The position numbers and the translations under genes are program-made. Shown one piece after another: positions 1 to 23,545 of a stretch of DNA of 64,000 nt (the first letter of the stretch is position 1; each line of letters starts with the position of its first letter). Source of the DNA: Rhynochetos jubatus (lineage: Eukaryota > Chordata > Aves > Eurypygiformes > Rhynochetidae); contig CM050666.1 of NCBI GenBank assembly GCA_027574665.1, forward strand, positions 5,394,001-5,458,000, given 5' to 3'. A model generated the notes under the pieces. It made no database searches and was not told the origin of the DNA. It worked only from the letters and a program-made list of their open reading frames with translations.

Positions 1-2093
1 GGGACAGGACATCCATAATACCTCAGTACGAACATCCTTCCTGCCTACAGAGATCTGAGCATTCCCCTATTTCCTTGTTAGCATGAAACTACCACAGTGG
101 TACGAACTCACCGTGCACTGAGGTAGCTCCGTACTGCACGGAGCAGAGCCCTCTTTGGGATCGAAAACGATGGTGAAACGCTGAGCGGTGAAACCCGTTG
201 GCTTGCAAGCAGCGAACGCTGGATCGCAGATCCTGCTCCAGGCAACGCTTAGGTAAAGCAGCGCTGCCGCAGCTCGATGCTCACGGGGACAGGGATCTGG
301 AGTCCCACAGGCAGGGAAGGGAACCAAACCTTGCCCTCTCCTTTCTAGGCAGTGCTCAACCGTTGAGTAGCCGCTCGTAAGCACCCGTGCAAGTGAGGGA
401 GAGGGACTTTGTGCAGTGCCCGGCACGCTCTCAGGATGGCGAGTCCTCGTCCTCCCGTCTTACCCGTTGTGATTCTCAGTAAGGCAGAGACACGAGGCAC
501 ACGCCGAGCGTCTCCTGCACTCGGGACTCCACTACGCCCACGTGCATCACCATGAACACCCGCAGCACGAGGCGTGGGTTCGTACCCGTGAACGGTTGTC
601 CCGCACGCCGTCTGAAAATGCTGCTCTGCTCACTGTGGGAGAGCCACGTCAACATCTTGGCCCTGACGGGCCTTTTTCCTGCTGTCAGTTGTCGTTTCCC
701 AGGCCCCAACAGCTCTCCAAGCCACACGCCCCGCAGCTGTGTGGGACTCTACCCCCGCGAGGTTGTGCCGACGTACGCAAGCCCAAGGCGAGGGCCTTAA
801 GTCAGCCAACGGAGGTGCGGGGACGAGACGAAGAAAGGTGCCTTCTGCTCCGGGTCTGCTGAGAGGAGCGACGTGTTCGGCTGCGGGGGTGGGCAGCCAA
901 AACACACAGCACGCCTCGTCACTCTAGGGGGAACCTACCTTGATCCCACTGCCATTTTAGTTGTTCATTAACACTGACCTAAGAGATTGCAAGGGGAAGG
1001 TCAGCGTGTTCTAAGGTACCAGCTGCGCGTGGTGTCTTAAAACGAGTCCCTTAACCCTCAAGACTCAGTTGCACTACTGAACCCAGGAACACGGGAGAAT
1101 TGGGTTTAATGACCTGGACAACACACCAAAGGAGACCTCCTCGTGCTGAGCTGCTACTCCAGAGGAACGGAAACTGCCTTAACACAGCAGCCAGGTTTTG
1201 TGGTCTTCTAAAACCTCGTCAGTGCAGTCCTTCACCCCCTCATTTGTCACGTCGCGTTTTACCGAGCCCTGACTGTTTCACCTCGAGCTGTCATCCAAGC
1301 ACTCCCCTCCACCCCGTCACGGCCAGGAGCCTGGAGCCATCCTTGCAGCGCTGGGTCAGAAGACGCTCCGCTTGTAGGACACACGTGGCGGAAGGAAACA
1401 TCGGCTCCAGAGGATGAGATGGAGGAAGGCCAGCAGGTACTCAGGATCCCACCGCGGATTCAGGGAGCGGGATCAGCAGCTCTAAATACAACACTCACCC
1501 TGGCTTTTAAGATAACGGCAAACGCAAGGGGGGTGCTGCAGCCACTGTTCAAATACCGCAGAGAGAAGAGACGCCTGCTGAGACAAAGGTTCCAAAGGAC
1601 CTTCCCACAGTTAAGTAACAGCTGACTGAGGGGGCAAGTGTTGACGATGTTAGCCCGAGGGAAAGGGACCAACCTCCCTTTAGCAAACTCTGCAAGGGAA
1701 GCACCTGTAAACAGGAAAGGCCGTGTCAACGAAAGGCAAGCCGCTAGCACTTTATCTCACGCAAACGTAGGTCGGCCACTTGCCGTCGGTGAACAGCAGT
1801 TAACGGCTACGGAACGGTTGCGCGCAGAGAAGCAAGAGGCGAGGCTGCGGGCAGCGCGGCACGCGCGAGGACTCGGGAGCTGCGTGCGCTTGTCCCACTT
1901 AGAACGGTAAAATTCCAGATACGCCCCCACATCAGGCGAACTCGCTACTCCCCGCTCGGCTATAAAAAGCAAAAGATCGTTTTAACCAAAAAGCCAAGAA
2001 AGGAAGCGTCTGGGTGCTGCAGCGACGATTCCCTTGGATTGAGAGGGACAAAGCACACAGCAGGGACAAGCAGAAAGAATGTACCTATAGATA

Positions 2094-2231
2094 TGTACAT
2101 ATACCACAGTGCTGTAACTTTTGTATGTAGCAGTAATGTAAATAAATGTATGGTTTTTATAAGATACATATTATAAAAATCTATAAAGGCATATTTTTAG
2201 TAAAAACAATGCTCTACTTCTTTTGTAAATA
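2094..2231 (+). promoter_or_regulatory. Cluster of three Pumilio-type elements
   Basis: Three octamers fit the Pumilio consensus TGTANATA on the + strand: TGTACATA at 2094-2101, TGTAAATA at 2137-2144 and TGTAAATA at 2224-2231. The second overlaps the AATAAA at 2141-2146. Pumilio proteins bind this motif in 3' UTRs and repress or destabilise the mRNA. Whether these sites are transcribed depends on the inferred 3' UTR. Confidence 0.5.
2141..2146 (+). terminator. Poly(A) signal AATAAA, proximal
   Basis: Canonical AATAAA on the + strand in an AU-rich tract. It is the first of two signals that could end the rightward transcript. Confidence 0.5.
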
Positions 2232-2242
2232 GTTCTCTTCAG

Positions 2243-2248
2243 AATAAA
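2243..2248 (+). terminator. Poly(A) signal AATAAA, distal
   Basis: Second canonical AATAAA on the + strand, about 100 bases after the first. It is the last plausible end of the rightward gene before the leftward RAB35 signal at 2576. Confidence 0.5.
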
Positions 2249-2575
2249 ACAGATCGTTTATACGATACCGTCTCCGCTCTCAAGTCACTGCTTGCCTTGC
2301 CCAGCGGCGGAGCCAGCCCGCTGTTCGAACCGTCACCTCAACAGCAGGCAGCATCTTCGGCGTCGCCCCGAGACACTCGGCCACGAAGAGCACTTGCACG
2401 CGCTCGGAGGAGAAAGAACGTCTGCCGCGCTTCTACCTCCTGTCGCGCGCCGGGAGAGAGGGGCGAGCGTGTAAAGCTTCTCCCCTGCCCAGCCCCCTGT
2501 AGCTCAGCACCCCCCCCTCAGCCTCCGGGTGCTGGACAGCAAACAGCCTCGGCAAAGATTTGGCAGCTTGTAACC

Positions 2576-2581
2576 TTTATT
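2576..2581 (-). terminator. RAB35: RAB35 poly(A) signal AATAAA
   Basis: On the minus strand this reads AATAAA, preceded by A/T-rich sequence and followed within about 40 bases by a T/G-rich stretch, as expected of a cleavage site near 2555. It lies about 2.4 kb after the RAB35 stop codon. A second minus-strand AATAAA near 2893 could give a shorter form. Confidence 0.6.
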
Positions 2582-4451
2582 TTTAGTTTTTTAAAATTAT
2601 TTAAAAAGCATCATTAGAAACTTTCATTACAGAAATAATCCTAGCAAACCAGTTAGACATTCCATCGCTCCACAGGTAGGCAAGTTCACATCAGCACCAC
2701 TAGAGACGCAGTCCTCGCCCCCTTCCAACGGAACAGTCTGCGAGAGCGGCGGCAGCGCTCCGCCAGGGCCAGCTCCAGAAGGGGAATCCCGCTTCGAGCC
2801 AGGGACACCCGGACTGGCAAACACCTGCGCTCCAAGAGGCCCAACCTTGCCACGTAAGAGAACACTCCAGGCTTGGGTGCACCACTGCCTCGTTTTATTG
2901 CATCATTTCCAGTAAATTCAGACATTTCCTTTATTCCTGCCTAGCTGAGGTTACCCCCTCCGAGCTCTGCGCACCCGCTACCCCCAGAGCGCCCACGTGG
3001 CGCAGCCGGGCCCCCTACTGCGACGGCTTCGCTCCGGCGGGAAGGCTCCGAGCGCCGGCCCCGCGCCTCCCCCGGGCACGCGCCACGTTCGACGGCAGGA
3101 AGCGGACAGGGCCTGGCGTCACTTAAGCCGTCACCTTCCGCGGCCGCTCGAGCCTCAACCATTATCCGGGCTCACGCTGGCGATACCATCCCAGCTCCTC
3201 CCCGGGTTCCCGAGGAACGATATGTGAAGACGAGACGGGTGAAGGCAGCCGGGTGCGTACTCCCGGCACCTGAACCGATTAAAAAAACACCCCCCAACAC
3301 CGTGTCACGCGTTCATCCTCTGCGGTTTTTCAAAAGTCTTCCGAGTGATTGCTTGTGAGGTGATTGTATCATCGGGGCTCTCGCCACAACCCGTAAAATC
3401 TAAGGAAACGCAGGCAAAGTAAGTGACTACAATTTAGCCTCTCCAGGGGCGGGGGAGGGAGGGAGAGAAGTGGGCCCCTTCAAAGCTCACCGACAGGGGT
3501 GAATCACACCCTACCTAACCACGGCCGCAGGGCCGCTCACTGAACGGCACCAGCGCGTCCCCCTTCGAGGCCTTAACCTTTAAGGAACGGTTATCCTTGT
3601 TATTCTTGAGGCCGTTACTCAGGTGCTGAGCACGTACGTCCAGCCCAGCCGTTTGACGCTTGAGTTACGCGCACGTACGCTCCCCGCCTCTAACTACACC
3701 CCTCCGGGCCGATGAACTGAGCCCTTAGAGGCCGACAAGGGCCGGACAACGCTGCTGAGCGCAGCGAGACCGGTTTGTTTCCAAGGGTGATCCGCCACCG
3801 CCACATAACCCAAGCAAGCAAGCTTTCCTCTTCTTTCTCTTAAACAGCAGTCCTCTTTCCTAACACAAGAGTCCCGGGAAGGATCCCGCAGCAGCTTTCG
3901 CGTTCGGACGTCAATCCAGAACCGCCGGACTGGTTTTCATGCCTTTTCTCTCTCAAAACCAAAAGCTGTGCCACCAAAATTCACATTCAAGTTCAGATCG
4001 CCTATTTGCGGACAGGGCAACGAGGAAAAGTTGGGGGTTTTTTTGGCAGAATCACATGGGGTTTTGTTGTTCTCAAAAGAAATGGACCCTCGCTTAGGAC
4101 CCTGGCAGAAGCAGAGGTCAAAAGAGTTAAACTTGCCTTTTTTTTTTTTAAATAAAAAAAAGTTATATCCAAATAAATCCCCCCTCCGCAGGTGGGTTTG
4201 TTTTTCAGTGTCTCGATACCAACAAAAGGAGAGCACAGGTACAGCTGGGCTGCAGCACGAGAAGGTGAAACCCAAAGACCCAGCCACAAATGTGGATCAC
4301 GGCAAACTGAAATTCAAGGCCCCAGCACAGCAGCACCAGCTGCCAGCCCAGGGGCTGGTGAAGTGAAACCCCAGGCTCCAGCGGCAACGCCTGCGATCCT
4401 GGTACCTAGGGAAACAAAGCCCGAGCCCCAAGTAAAAGCCTGGAACTCCAG

Positions 4452-4558
4452 GTGAAGCCGTAGGCCCCCAGGGGCACCAGTTGCCAGCCTGGAGCCCACC
4501 AGAAATGAAGCCGGAGCCCCCAGGAGGCAGTTTGCTGCCAGCCTGGGGCCAACTCGAA
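4452..4558. repeat. Degenerate tandem repeat, ~53-bp unit
   Basis: Two adjacent units start at 4452 (gtgaagccg) and 4505 (atgaagccg). Both continue with a cccccaggRG block and end in a gccagcctgg block, giving a period of about 53 bases. More diverged partial units begin with gtgaaacc at 4265 and 4363. The array lies in the RAB35 3' UTR. Confidence 0.6.
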
Positions 4559-4678
4559 TTAAGAACTTTGTACTGTTTCTTTAAAAAGATGAACTCTGCA
4601 GTCCATGATTGGTTGACATTAAGAAGGCATAAGCCAAAGCGACAACAGGGAGGCGAGGCTGGTTAAAGCAATATACAT

Positions 4679-4686
4679 TATATACA
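4679..4686 (-). promoter_or_regulatory. Pumilio-type element in RAB35 3' UTR
   Basis: The minus strand reads TGTATATA, which fits TGTANATA, about 290 bases after the RAB35 stop codon. Confidence 0.35.
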
Positions 4687-4975
4687 AACTCTTGGGTTAA
4701 TTAGTCCACTTGGTAGGCAACGTCCCTCTCGTCTACAAGGCGCACTGGAATGAGCAGGGGAGGAGAGGGGGGCAAGATTCCATCCGATACCTTCTTGGCA
4801 CTGAAGTGGTAAGGTGCCAGCGCCTCTTGATAGAAAACACGGAGAAAAAATAATCTTTAAATAACGGCACAAAACTGAGAAAGTCCTCCCAAAGCCTGCC
4901 CCAGTGGAATTGCCCGAGTCTAGCTGGAGGGGCTGATCTGTCTGAGAGCAGAGTCTCTGCAGCAGGGAAAGGGCA

Positions 4976-17476
<12,501 letters not shown>

Positions 17477-17596
17477 GACCGGGGCGGCGGGAGCGGCCGC
17501 GGGCGGCGGAGCGAGCGGGGAGGGGGGAGGGGGCGGCGGCGGCTCCGGGCCGGATCCACTTCCCGAACAAACAGCCGGAACTGACAGCGGTGCCGC

Positions 17597-17809
17597 CGCG
17601 CATGCGCATCGCCGACGAAGGCCGCCAGCTGCGCCGGCACGCCCCCGCGCATGCGCCGGTCCCCACCCCGCGCGCAGGCGCGCGCGCGCCGCAGAACACT
17701 TCTCGATGCGCCTGCGCGGGAAGGGCAACGCCCTCCCCCTTCACCTTCGCGGCGGCCGCTGCGCGTGCGCCCCGTCACCAGTGCGGCGCCCGTTGGCCGC
17801 GCCTGCGCA
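17597..17809. promoter_or_regulatory. Array of six NRF1-like sites
   Basis: The NRF1 consensus is YGCGCAYGCGCR. Matches: CGCGCATGCGCA at 17597-17608 (perfect), CGCGCATGCGCC at 17646-17657, CGCGCAGGCGCG at 17671-17682, TGCGCCTGCGCG at 17707-17718, TGCGCGTGCGCC at 17760-17771 and CGCGCCTGCGCA at 17798-17809. The last five miss one or two positions. All lie 120-335 bases upstream of the RAB35 start codon. Confidence 0.7.
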
Positions 17810-19177
17810 GAAGGTATGGCGAGGAGAGGCTTGTTCGCGCGGTTTGGCGGCCATGACAGTCCCGTGAAGGACGGGGCGCGGGGGGCGGTGCCTTCGCACC
17901 TCCGCACCGGCTCCCCAGCTCCCCTTCCCCTCTGCTGCCGGCTCGTCTTCCCCTTGGGCGAAGCTGCCACGCCGCCCCCAGCAGGCATCGCTGTGCCCAC
18001 CTCAGCTCCCGTAGGCGCTGGCATGAGGCCTGCAGGCCTAGCGGAAGGGGAGGCCTTCCCCGGGAAATCGCTGAAGGCGTGAGGGAGGCTCAATGTGTTC
18101 AGGCACTGTCAGTTCTGCTCCTGGGAAAGCACAGGAGCAGCCCACAATGGCTACGAACATGGTTTTCTTCTTCAGCAAGATACCTTTGCGCCAAAGCAGG
18201 AAGTTGAGCGGTACAGGAACAGTTCCCATGAGAGCCCAGTGTGCAGGTGAGGAGCCCACAGCAAAGGGATGTCAGATGCCCGGGTGTGTCACGCAGGCCT
18301 GGCAATTCAGCCCAGTCGGGAGTCAGATTCCTGAGAGGTTTATTCCGGAGATGTGCCACTGTATGGCTCAGGAAACACCTTGACCACACACACGTTGGCA
18401 GCTGTGCCTGCACCATCCACAGCCCACATCCAGAGTTGCAAACAGCACTCGCCATTGTCTAACACACAAACAGCCTGAGTAATTTTGCTATCAGTTGCAC
18501 AGACACTGACTACACAAGTTCTGCAAGACATTGGTTGCTTTTTGGCTGATCTCCACTTTGAGGTGGAGACACTGCACCAGAAGACTGCTGGTTTTCTCTT
18601 TGATTGTTTTTCTCAAAAATACTTATCCTTACTGGCACTTGAACTTCGGAGATCAAACAATACAGTGTTTGGGTATAGAATATGTAAATTATTTAAGACT
18701 TCCTAGTTATTAAGGCTTTTCAATATATACATTAAAATACAATAACAAAAGGCAGTGTGCTAGGTATTAAATCTGTCTTTAAAGTAATTTACCATAGCTT
18801 CAAACCAAAATACTGGCATCATTGTTTAATTAAATTAGGGGGTTTTTTTAATTTTAACCGCAAGTTCACCATTCACTGACACAAGTAACTCATTAACATG
18901 CATTTGTCTTTCAAATGGGGAGAGCTGTATTAGCACTGAAGAACACAGACCTTTATGGTCAACTGAACCTATAAATGGGCAAAGGAAAGATGACATAGAA
19001 ATCAAGGACAGTCAGCTCGAACATACTGATCCATACTGGTTTTGATACTTAGAATCTGATTAGTTGTTCCAAAGATTCTTAAAGAGTAGGATGCACCTAC
19101 TTTGAGGATCTTTTTGGTAGGACCCAAACACAAAAGATAGATTGAAATCAGCGGAGCGTCACCACTGCAAACTCTGT

Positions 19178-19341
19178 CAGTGACATGGCGAGGGTGTTCA
19201 CACACCAGAACAGGTTGCCCAGGGAGGTTGTGGAGTCCAACCGCCTGGACAGTGCCCGAGCAACCTGCTCTGAGCACAGGGGTTGGACTAGCTGAAATCC
19301 AGAAGTGCCTTGCAGCCACAACTGTGCAGTGATCTGTGAAT
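19178..19341 (+). mobile_element. CR1 LINE 3' fragment
   Basis: Carries the CR1 tail landmarks in order: caggttgcccagggaggttg, a diverged ctggacagtgcc..caacctgctc block, ggggttggactagctga, and a degenerate ccttgcagccacaact end. The + strand copy is 5'-truncated, diverged and non-coding. Confidence 0.8.
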
Positions 19342-21984
19342 GTGTCTTAGAGAATGGCAGACAGTGTTTAGCAGTACTGCCTTTTCCCTTGATGTTGTTT
19401 TGAAAGCTACAGACTTTTCTCTGGATTTATACAACAGGGTTTGGTTAAGAGGAACATTTTTTAAGTCAATTGTCTCTAACATTTTAATTTCTTACTTCTT
19501 CTGCATAGGAGGTTGCGGTATGGTTTCAGTTGCCTTTGTCCAATTTGTATGCAATTCATCTGGAAACAAACCAACCCACTATGGCTAAAATAGCATGTCT
19601 GGGTTGAAGATTTTTTTCTTTTTGCATATAAAATCACATCTTCTAAATACTTCTGATCAACAATATGGCTAATGTCCGTCGTTTTAATTATAAGCCTTCC
19701 TTCATCTCCACCTTCAAAAAAGTATTCTAGCCTTCAGAGCGCACCCCCGTCAAGTCCCACGCATCCTGAAACCCACTTAGGTGATCTCCATCTCACCCAT
19801 TGACTCTGCCACTCAGGCATTTAAAACACCACACCCTATATCTTATTCTGCCTTAACCTCAAATGTGTGATGTAGCCATCTGAGGAGCAGGAGGAAGGCT
19901 GGAGTCTTACCAGACATGAGCATGTGTTAGTTAACAGACTTACACTCCAGAAACCCCGCTAGAAAAAGGTTTGCAGCTAGACCAAACTTAGGCAGGTGCT
20001 AAAGCAACTCCCCCCGCCCCCGGCCCAGTATATTACCCACCCCAGCAAAGCACTTGGGCAGCCCATCATATAACCTGACACATGCCCTGAGCATCAGGGT
20101 AACTGAGGATGCTGCGTAGCTGCAGGGAGATCCCTTGAATCTGGCCTACAAACCACCAGCTCACACCTAAAGTGACAGCTCCTATTACCTTTATTTTTAA
20201 GCTCATGAACCCTCATGTGAAAAGCATGAGGTAACACAATGTTAACCACTAAAACGGTCAGTACACATTGTGACTAATCTGAAAAGAAAAATCAAAATAT
20301 TTGAGTATTTTATGCTTTCACATTTGTCTCATTTCCATTGAAATTTTTAGCACCTTGTAAGTTTAAAGATCTCATAAATTATTTTTTGATCTTCTTGAAA
20401 TACACAGTTCAGCTGTCACTCAGAGACAGTTGCTTGACAGTTCAAAGATGTTATTACCGTCAGTTGTAGGGAAAAATTATCTTTTACTGACAACTGGTAT
20501 TTTTAAGACACTTGAAACGAGAAAAAAATTAATTCTTCAGTCTCCAGGTTGGCACAATGAGTTTCTCAGCTCTCGTGTTGAGGCGAAAATTATGAGTATT
20601 TTCTCTCTGATATATTGTATTGCAGTGTATAAATAGGTAAGTGAAAAGTAGCTCTCAAAATCCAAATTCAGTGTTTCGCCGTAATTGAAAAATGAGCATA
20701 TTCTCAGTAAGTGCTAGTCAGGCCCTACCTTTTACTCCTCCCTCTCAGAAACAAACTGAGTGCAGGAATTCAGCGGCTGTTGGGAAAGTTGAGGTTTTCC
20801 ACTTGCTGCTACATAAGGTGGAAATGCAAATCATCAAAATACCCTTAATAACAAAAGATCTTACCAGCTAAGATTAGCAAGTTAATAAAAAAGGCTTCTG
20901 TTTAACCGTTGTTTTCTTTCACACGTTTATGTGCAGCATCAGTTAGAATCCGAGATAAAATAGGTAAGCCAAGGTGCCCGTGATCAGGAGCTCAAGCAGC
21001 CTCTCCTCAGAGATACTTGCAGTTTTCTTCCTTCCCGTCTGCAATGATGAAGTGATTCCAGTACAACCCCTGGGCTTTTTGCCACCTATTTAGTAGTTTT
21101 TGAATGGCAAAAAATTTTGTACGTTTCAGTGCACAGAAGTTTTTGCATTGCATGGTTTAACTGTTCCTCTCTCAGCCCAAACACAACTAATTAATTATCG
21201 GCAAAACTAATGCCAGTGCCCCAAGACTGCCAGATCCTTGAGAGCCTTTAGCTGAGTTTTCACTCTGACTATTACCAATTCCGTGCAAAATACATAGTTT
21301 CAGATGGTTTAAGATTTGCAAGTATTTTGGAAGGCAAAATCAGAATTAGAAACCACCTGCAGAATGCAGATAAATGTTGTGAAATAAGCAGAATACAGTT
21401 TCAGAAAGACTAATTGGAAAGTAGTGGTTTCGTAGCGGTAGCCAACTGCATACATACACGATGGAAAATCAATAGCCAAAGAGCAATTTTGCAGCTTGGC
21501 TGAATACAAACCAAACATCACCAACACCATGCTGTTGCAGACAAGGACACCCAGGCCCTGCAAAGTGATGCTCTCCCCTAGAAGACTGGTCCGGCACTGG
21601 ACACCATGAGGCAAATATGAATCAAAATGGAACAAATACGGAGGATGGCAGTGTAAGTCTAGAAAACATGAAAATCTATGAGAAAATACTTAGAAAAACC
21701 TAAACTTGTTTCATCAGGGGTGAGAGCGCTGAAGTAACGATGCGGTTGCTGCAACTGTTTTCAGTGTCAGTGGAGTAAGACAAGCAGCAATGGACTCGAG
21801 CAGGAAGGAAGAATATTTTTTTCTCAGACACGAGGTAAGTTCTGACAGCCTGAAAAGTTTATATAATGGAACAGATGGCATAGAGAGGTTATGGAATCTC
21901 CATCATACAGTGCTATAAAAATGGAAATCAGTTAGGAATGGTTCAGTTGGAGCTGAGCCTATCTTAGGTAAGGGGTAAAAGCGC

Positions 21985-22025
21985 TGATTTTCCCAAGTCC
22001 CTTCCAACAGTATTCCATTGACTCC
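21985..22025 (+). mobile_element. Possible CR1 tail remnant
   Basis: A short stretch (cccaagtcccttccaacagt, then attccattgactcc) resembles the last 40 bases of CR1. It is too short to be sure. Confidence 0.35.
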
Positions 22026-22978
22026 TACAGCAAAGCTGTTGCCAGAAGCCTCAACCACAGGCTTGGGAGCTGATGTAACGTCATGAACATTTTGACAGGT
22101 TCTTGTACTTTTGACCAGAACAAAGCACAGCGCTCCTAAATACCTACTCGAGGTTGTATTTTGCTGTTTGAGGCATAAGTGTGGTGAAGGTAAAATGTTT
22201 TTCTGTTTGCTGCTACTGCCATAGCAATCGGCAAATTGGTTCCAGCAGGATGTGTATTCCCATGTGGTTACATTTTATGCTCTCAAATTTGATGATGTGC
22301 AGTATTGTGTTCTCCTGCCTTCATCACGGTTCGAGCCATAGCGAGTTACATGCAAGGAAGATTTCCCCCCACATACCACCCACCCATTTGAAACAAGTAT
22401 TCTTAACGCTCTGGGTGCAAACAGCTTCTGTGTAGTTTCATAGAACAGATAAGGCTCACTATCTTACTCCACACAGAATTTGTATTCTGCAACAAGATTT
22501 TTCACTATTTCCATCAAGTGGCATAAAAGATATTAGTAAATTAAAATAATTTTAAAAAAAGAGAGGTATGTGTGGCCAGATAAAATAAATTACTTTGTTG
22601 GAGCTGTACAACTCATTGACAACACCCCCCACACCCTGTATGCTGAAAGTGAAGCATACAAGTATCCTGTGAAGCCTTTGAAGACATAAAAAGAGGACTT
22701 TTCACAAGATGAATAACTGAAAACCTATCTATAGTCAAAAATACTTTGGAAATTAATAGGACTAATTACTTACAAATTTCACTAAATGTCAGTTCTGGCT
22801 TGGTTTTAAACCCTAGCTTGCCTCAGTTCGGCAGGTTTTTGTAGATTACAGTGCTACCCACTCTACAGACTGTGTGCCCTAGACAAAGCAGGTTCAAAAA
22901 GTGAATCACAGTTCAAGTTTGTTGACAAATGAATTTGTAAAAAGAACAGTTTACAGCAGAAGGATCAAAGTCAGAGCC

Positions 22979-22984
22979 TTTATT
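22979..22984 (-). terminator. GCN1: GCN1 poly(A) signal AATAAA, probable main site
   Basis: Reads AATAAA on the minus strand about 560 nt after the GCN1 stop, with T-rich sequence downstream. Confidence 0.5.
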
Positions 22985-23535
22985 AAATGTTCCTTCTTTA
23001 AACAGACTGCATTTAATCCCCCTTTCGCATTTGTGATTTCTAAGGCTATTTTAAATACTTTGCTTTACAGGGATTTTCAGTCTTTAGAACCGTCACAAGC
23101 AGCAAGTTAGCAGTACACAAAAAACAATACGCTTTAACTTTCACCGAGTTCTATTCCTGCTTCCCAGGGTCCGTGGAAAAGACCAACAATACTTCCACTA
23201 CTGGCGTTTTTCCACAGTCCCTGGAAAGGAAATAGGTGTCACCAGAGTTTAAGCCTGATGTGCTTTAGCCACATCTCACAATTGGCCACAGTATTGATTA
23301 GTATATCTGTTTCTTGCGCGTTACCTGTTTCAAAAAGGGGACCAAATTTTCAATTTTCAGCTAATGTGGGTCTAATTAAGGCTATTCTGGTATATTTGAT
23401 ACTAAAATACTCTCTGGGAGTCCTTTTCATGAAATCCCATCAGAATTAACATTTTCAAAAATGAAAACATTTTAAATAGGTGTTTGAGTTGAAATGCTGA
23501 TGCAGCGGTTGGTTCAGTGTTTTCCTGTCTTGTGG

Positions 23536-23541
23536 AGCTTT
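23536..23541 (-). terminator. GCN1: AATAAA directly after the GCN1 stop codon
   Basis: The minus strand reads TGATAATAAAGC: the stop TGA (23546-23548), then TA's, so the hexamer begins within five bases of the stop. Downstream sequence is not clearly GU-rich, so use is doubtful. Confidence 0.3.
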
Positions 23542-23545
23542 ATTA

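Larger units (their letters stand above)
1..2260 (+). other. Probable 3' UTR end of a rightward convergent gene (BICDL1 by synteny)
   Basis: I see no exon with recognisable protein similarity or convincing splice sites here; the open frames are short and low in complexity. The right part becomes AU-rich and ends with two AATAAA hexamers and three Pumilio-type octamers, the look of a conserved 3' UTR end on the + strand. In mammals the gene next to the 3' end of RAB35, in convergent orientation, is BICDL1 (CCDC64). That identity is inference from synteny only, because no coding exon of that gene lies in the window. The left limit of the UTR is unknown. Confidence 0.45.
2555..4975 (-). other. 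RAB35: RAB35 3' UTR
   Basis: This is the non-coding stretch between the RAB35 stop codon and its distal poly(A) signal, about 2.4 kb. It includes a CpG-dense part (about 2940-3220), a T-rich run near 4139-4151, a degenerate tandem repeat (about 4265-4558) and one minus-strand Pumilio octamer at 4679-4686. The extent is inferred from the signal, not from transcript data. Confidence 0.55.
18091..22954. other. Intergenic DNA between GCN1 3' end and RAB35 promoter
   Basis: About 4.9 kb without an exon or RNA gene that I can support. Open frames are short and fit no family I know. The stretch contains one clear CR1 tail (19178-19341) and one doubtful one (about 21985-22025); the rest is unique-looking AT-rich DNA. 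Confidence 0.7.
22955..23545 (-). other. GCN1: GCN1 3' UTR
   Basis: The non-coding stretch from the GCN1 stop codon to just past the minus-strand AATAAA at 22979-22984, about 590 nt. That matches what I recall of the short human GCN1 3' UTR. The end point is inferred. Confidence 0.55.

Noticed and set aside
1100-1417. 105-codon + strand frame in the left region as a possible coding exon of the convergent gene
   Set aside because: It has Pro/Arg/Ser-rich composition, no splice sites that fit and no resemblance to a coiled-coil BICD-like protein.
17477-17728. Open frame continuing 84 codons upstream of the RAB35 ATG in the same frame
   Set aside because: It contains no ATG; the first possible start is a TTG. 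The composition (Pro/Ala/Arg-rich) is what GC-rich 5' UTR gives by chance, and the accepted ATG has a strong context and gives the normal 201 residues.
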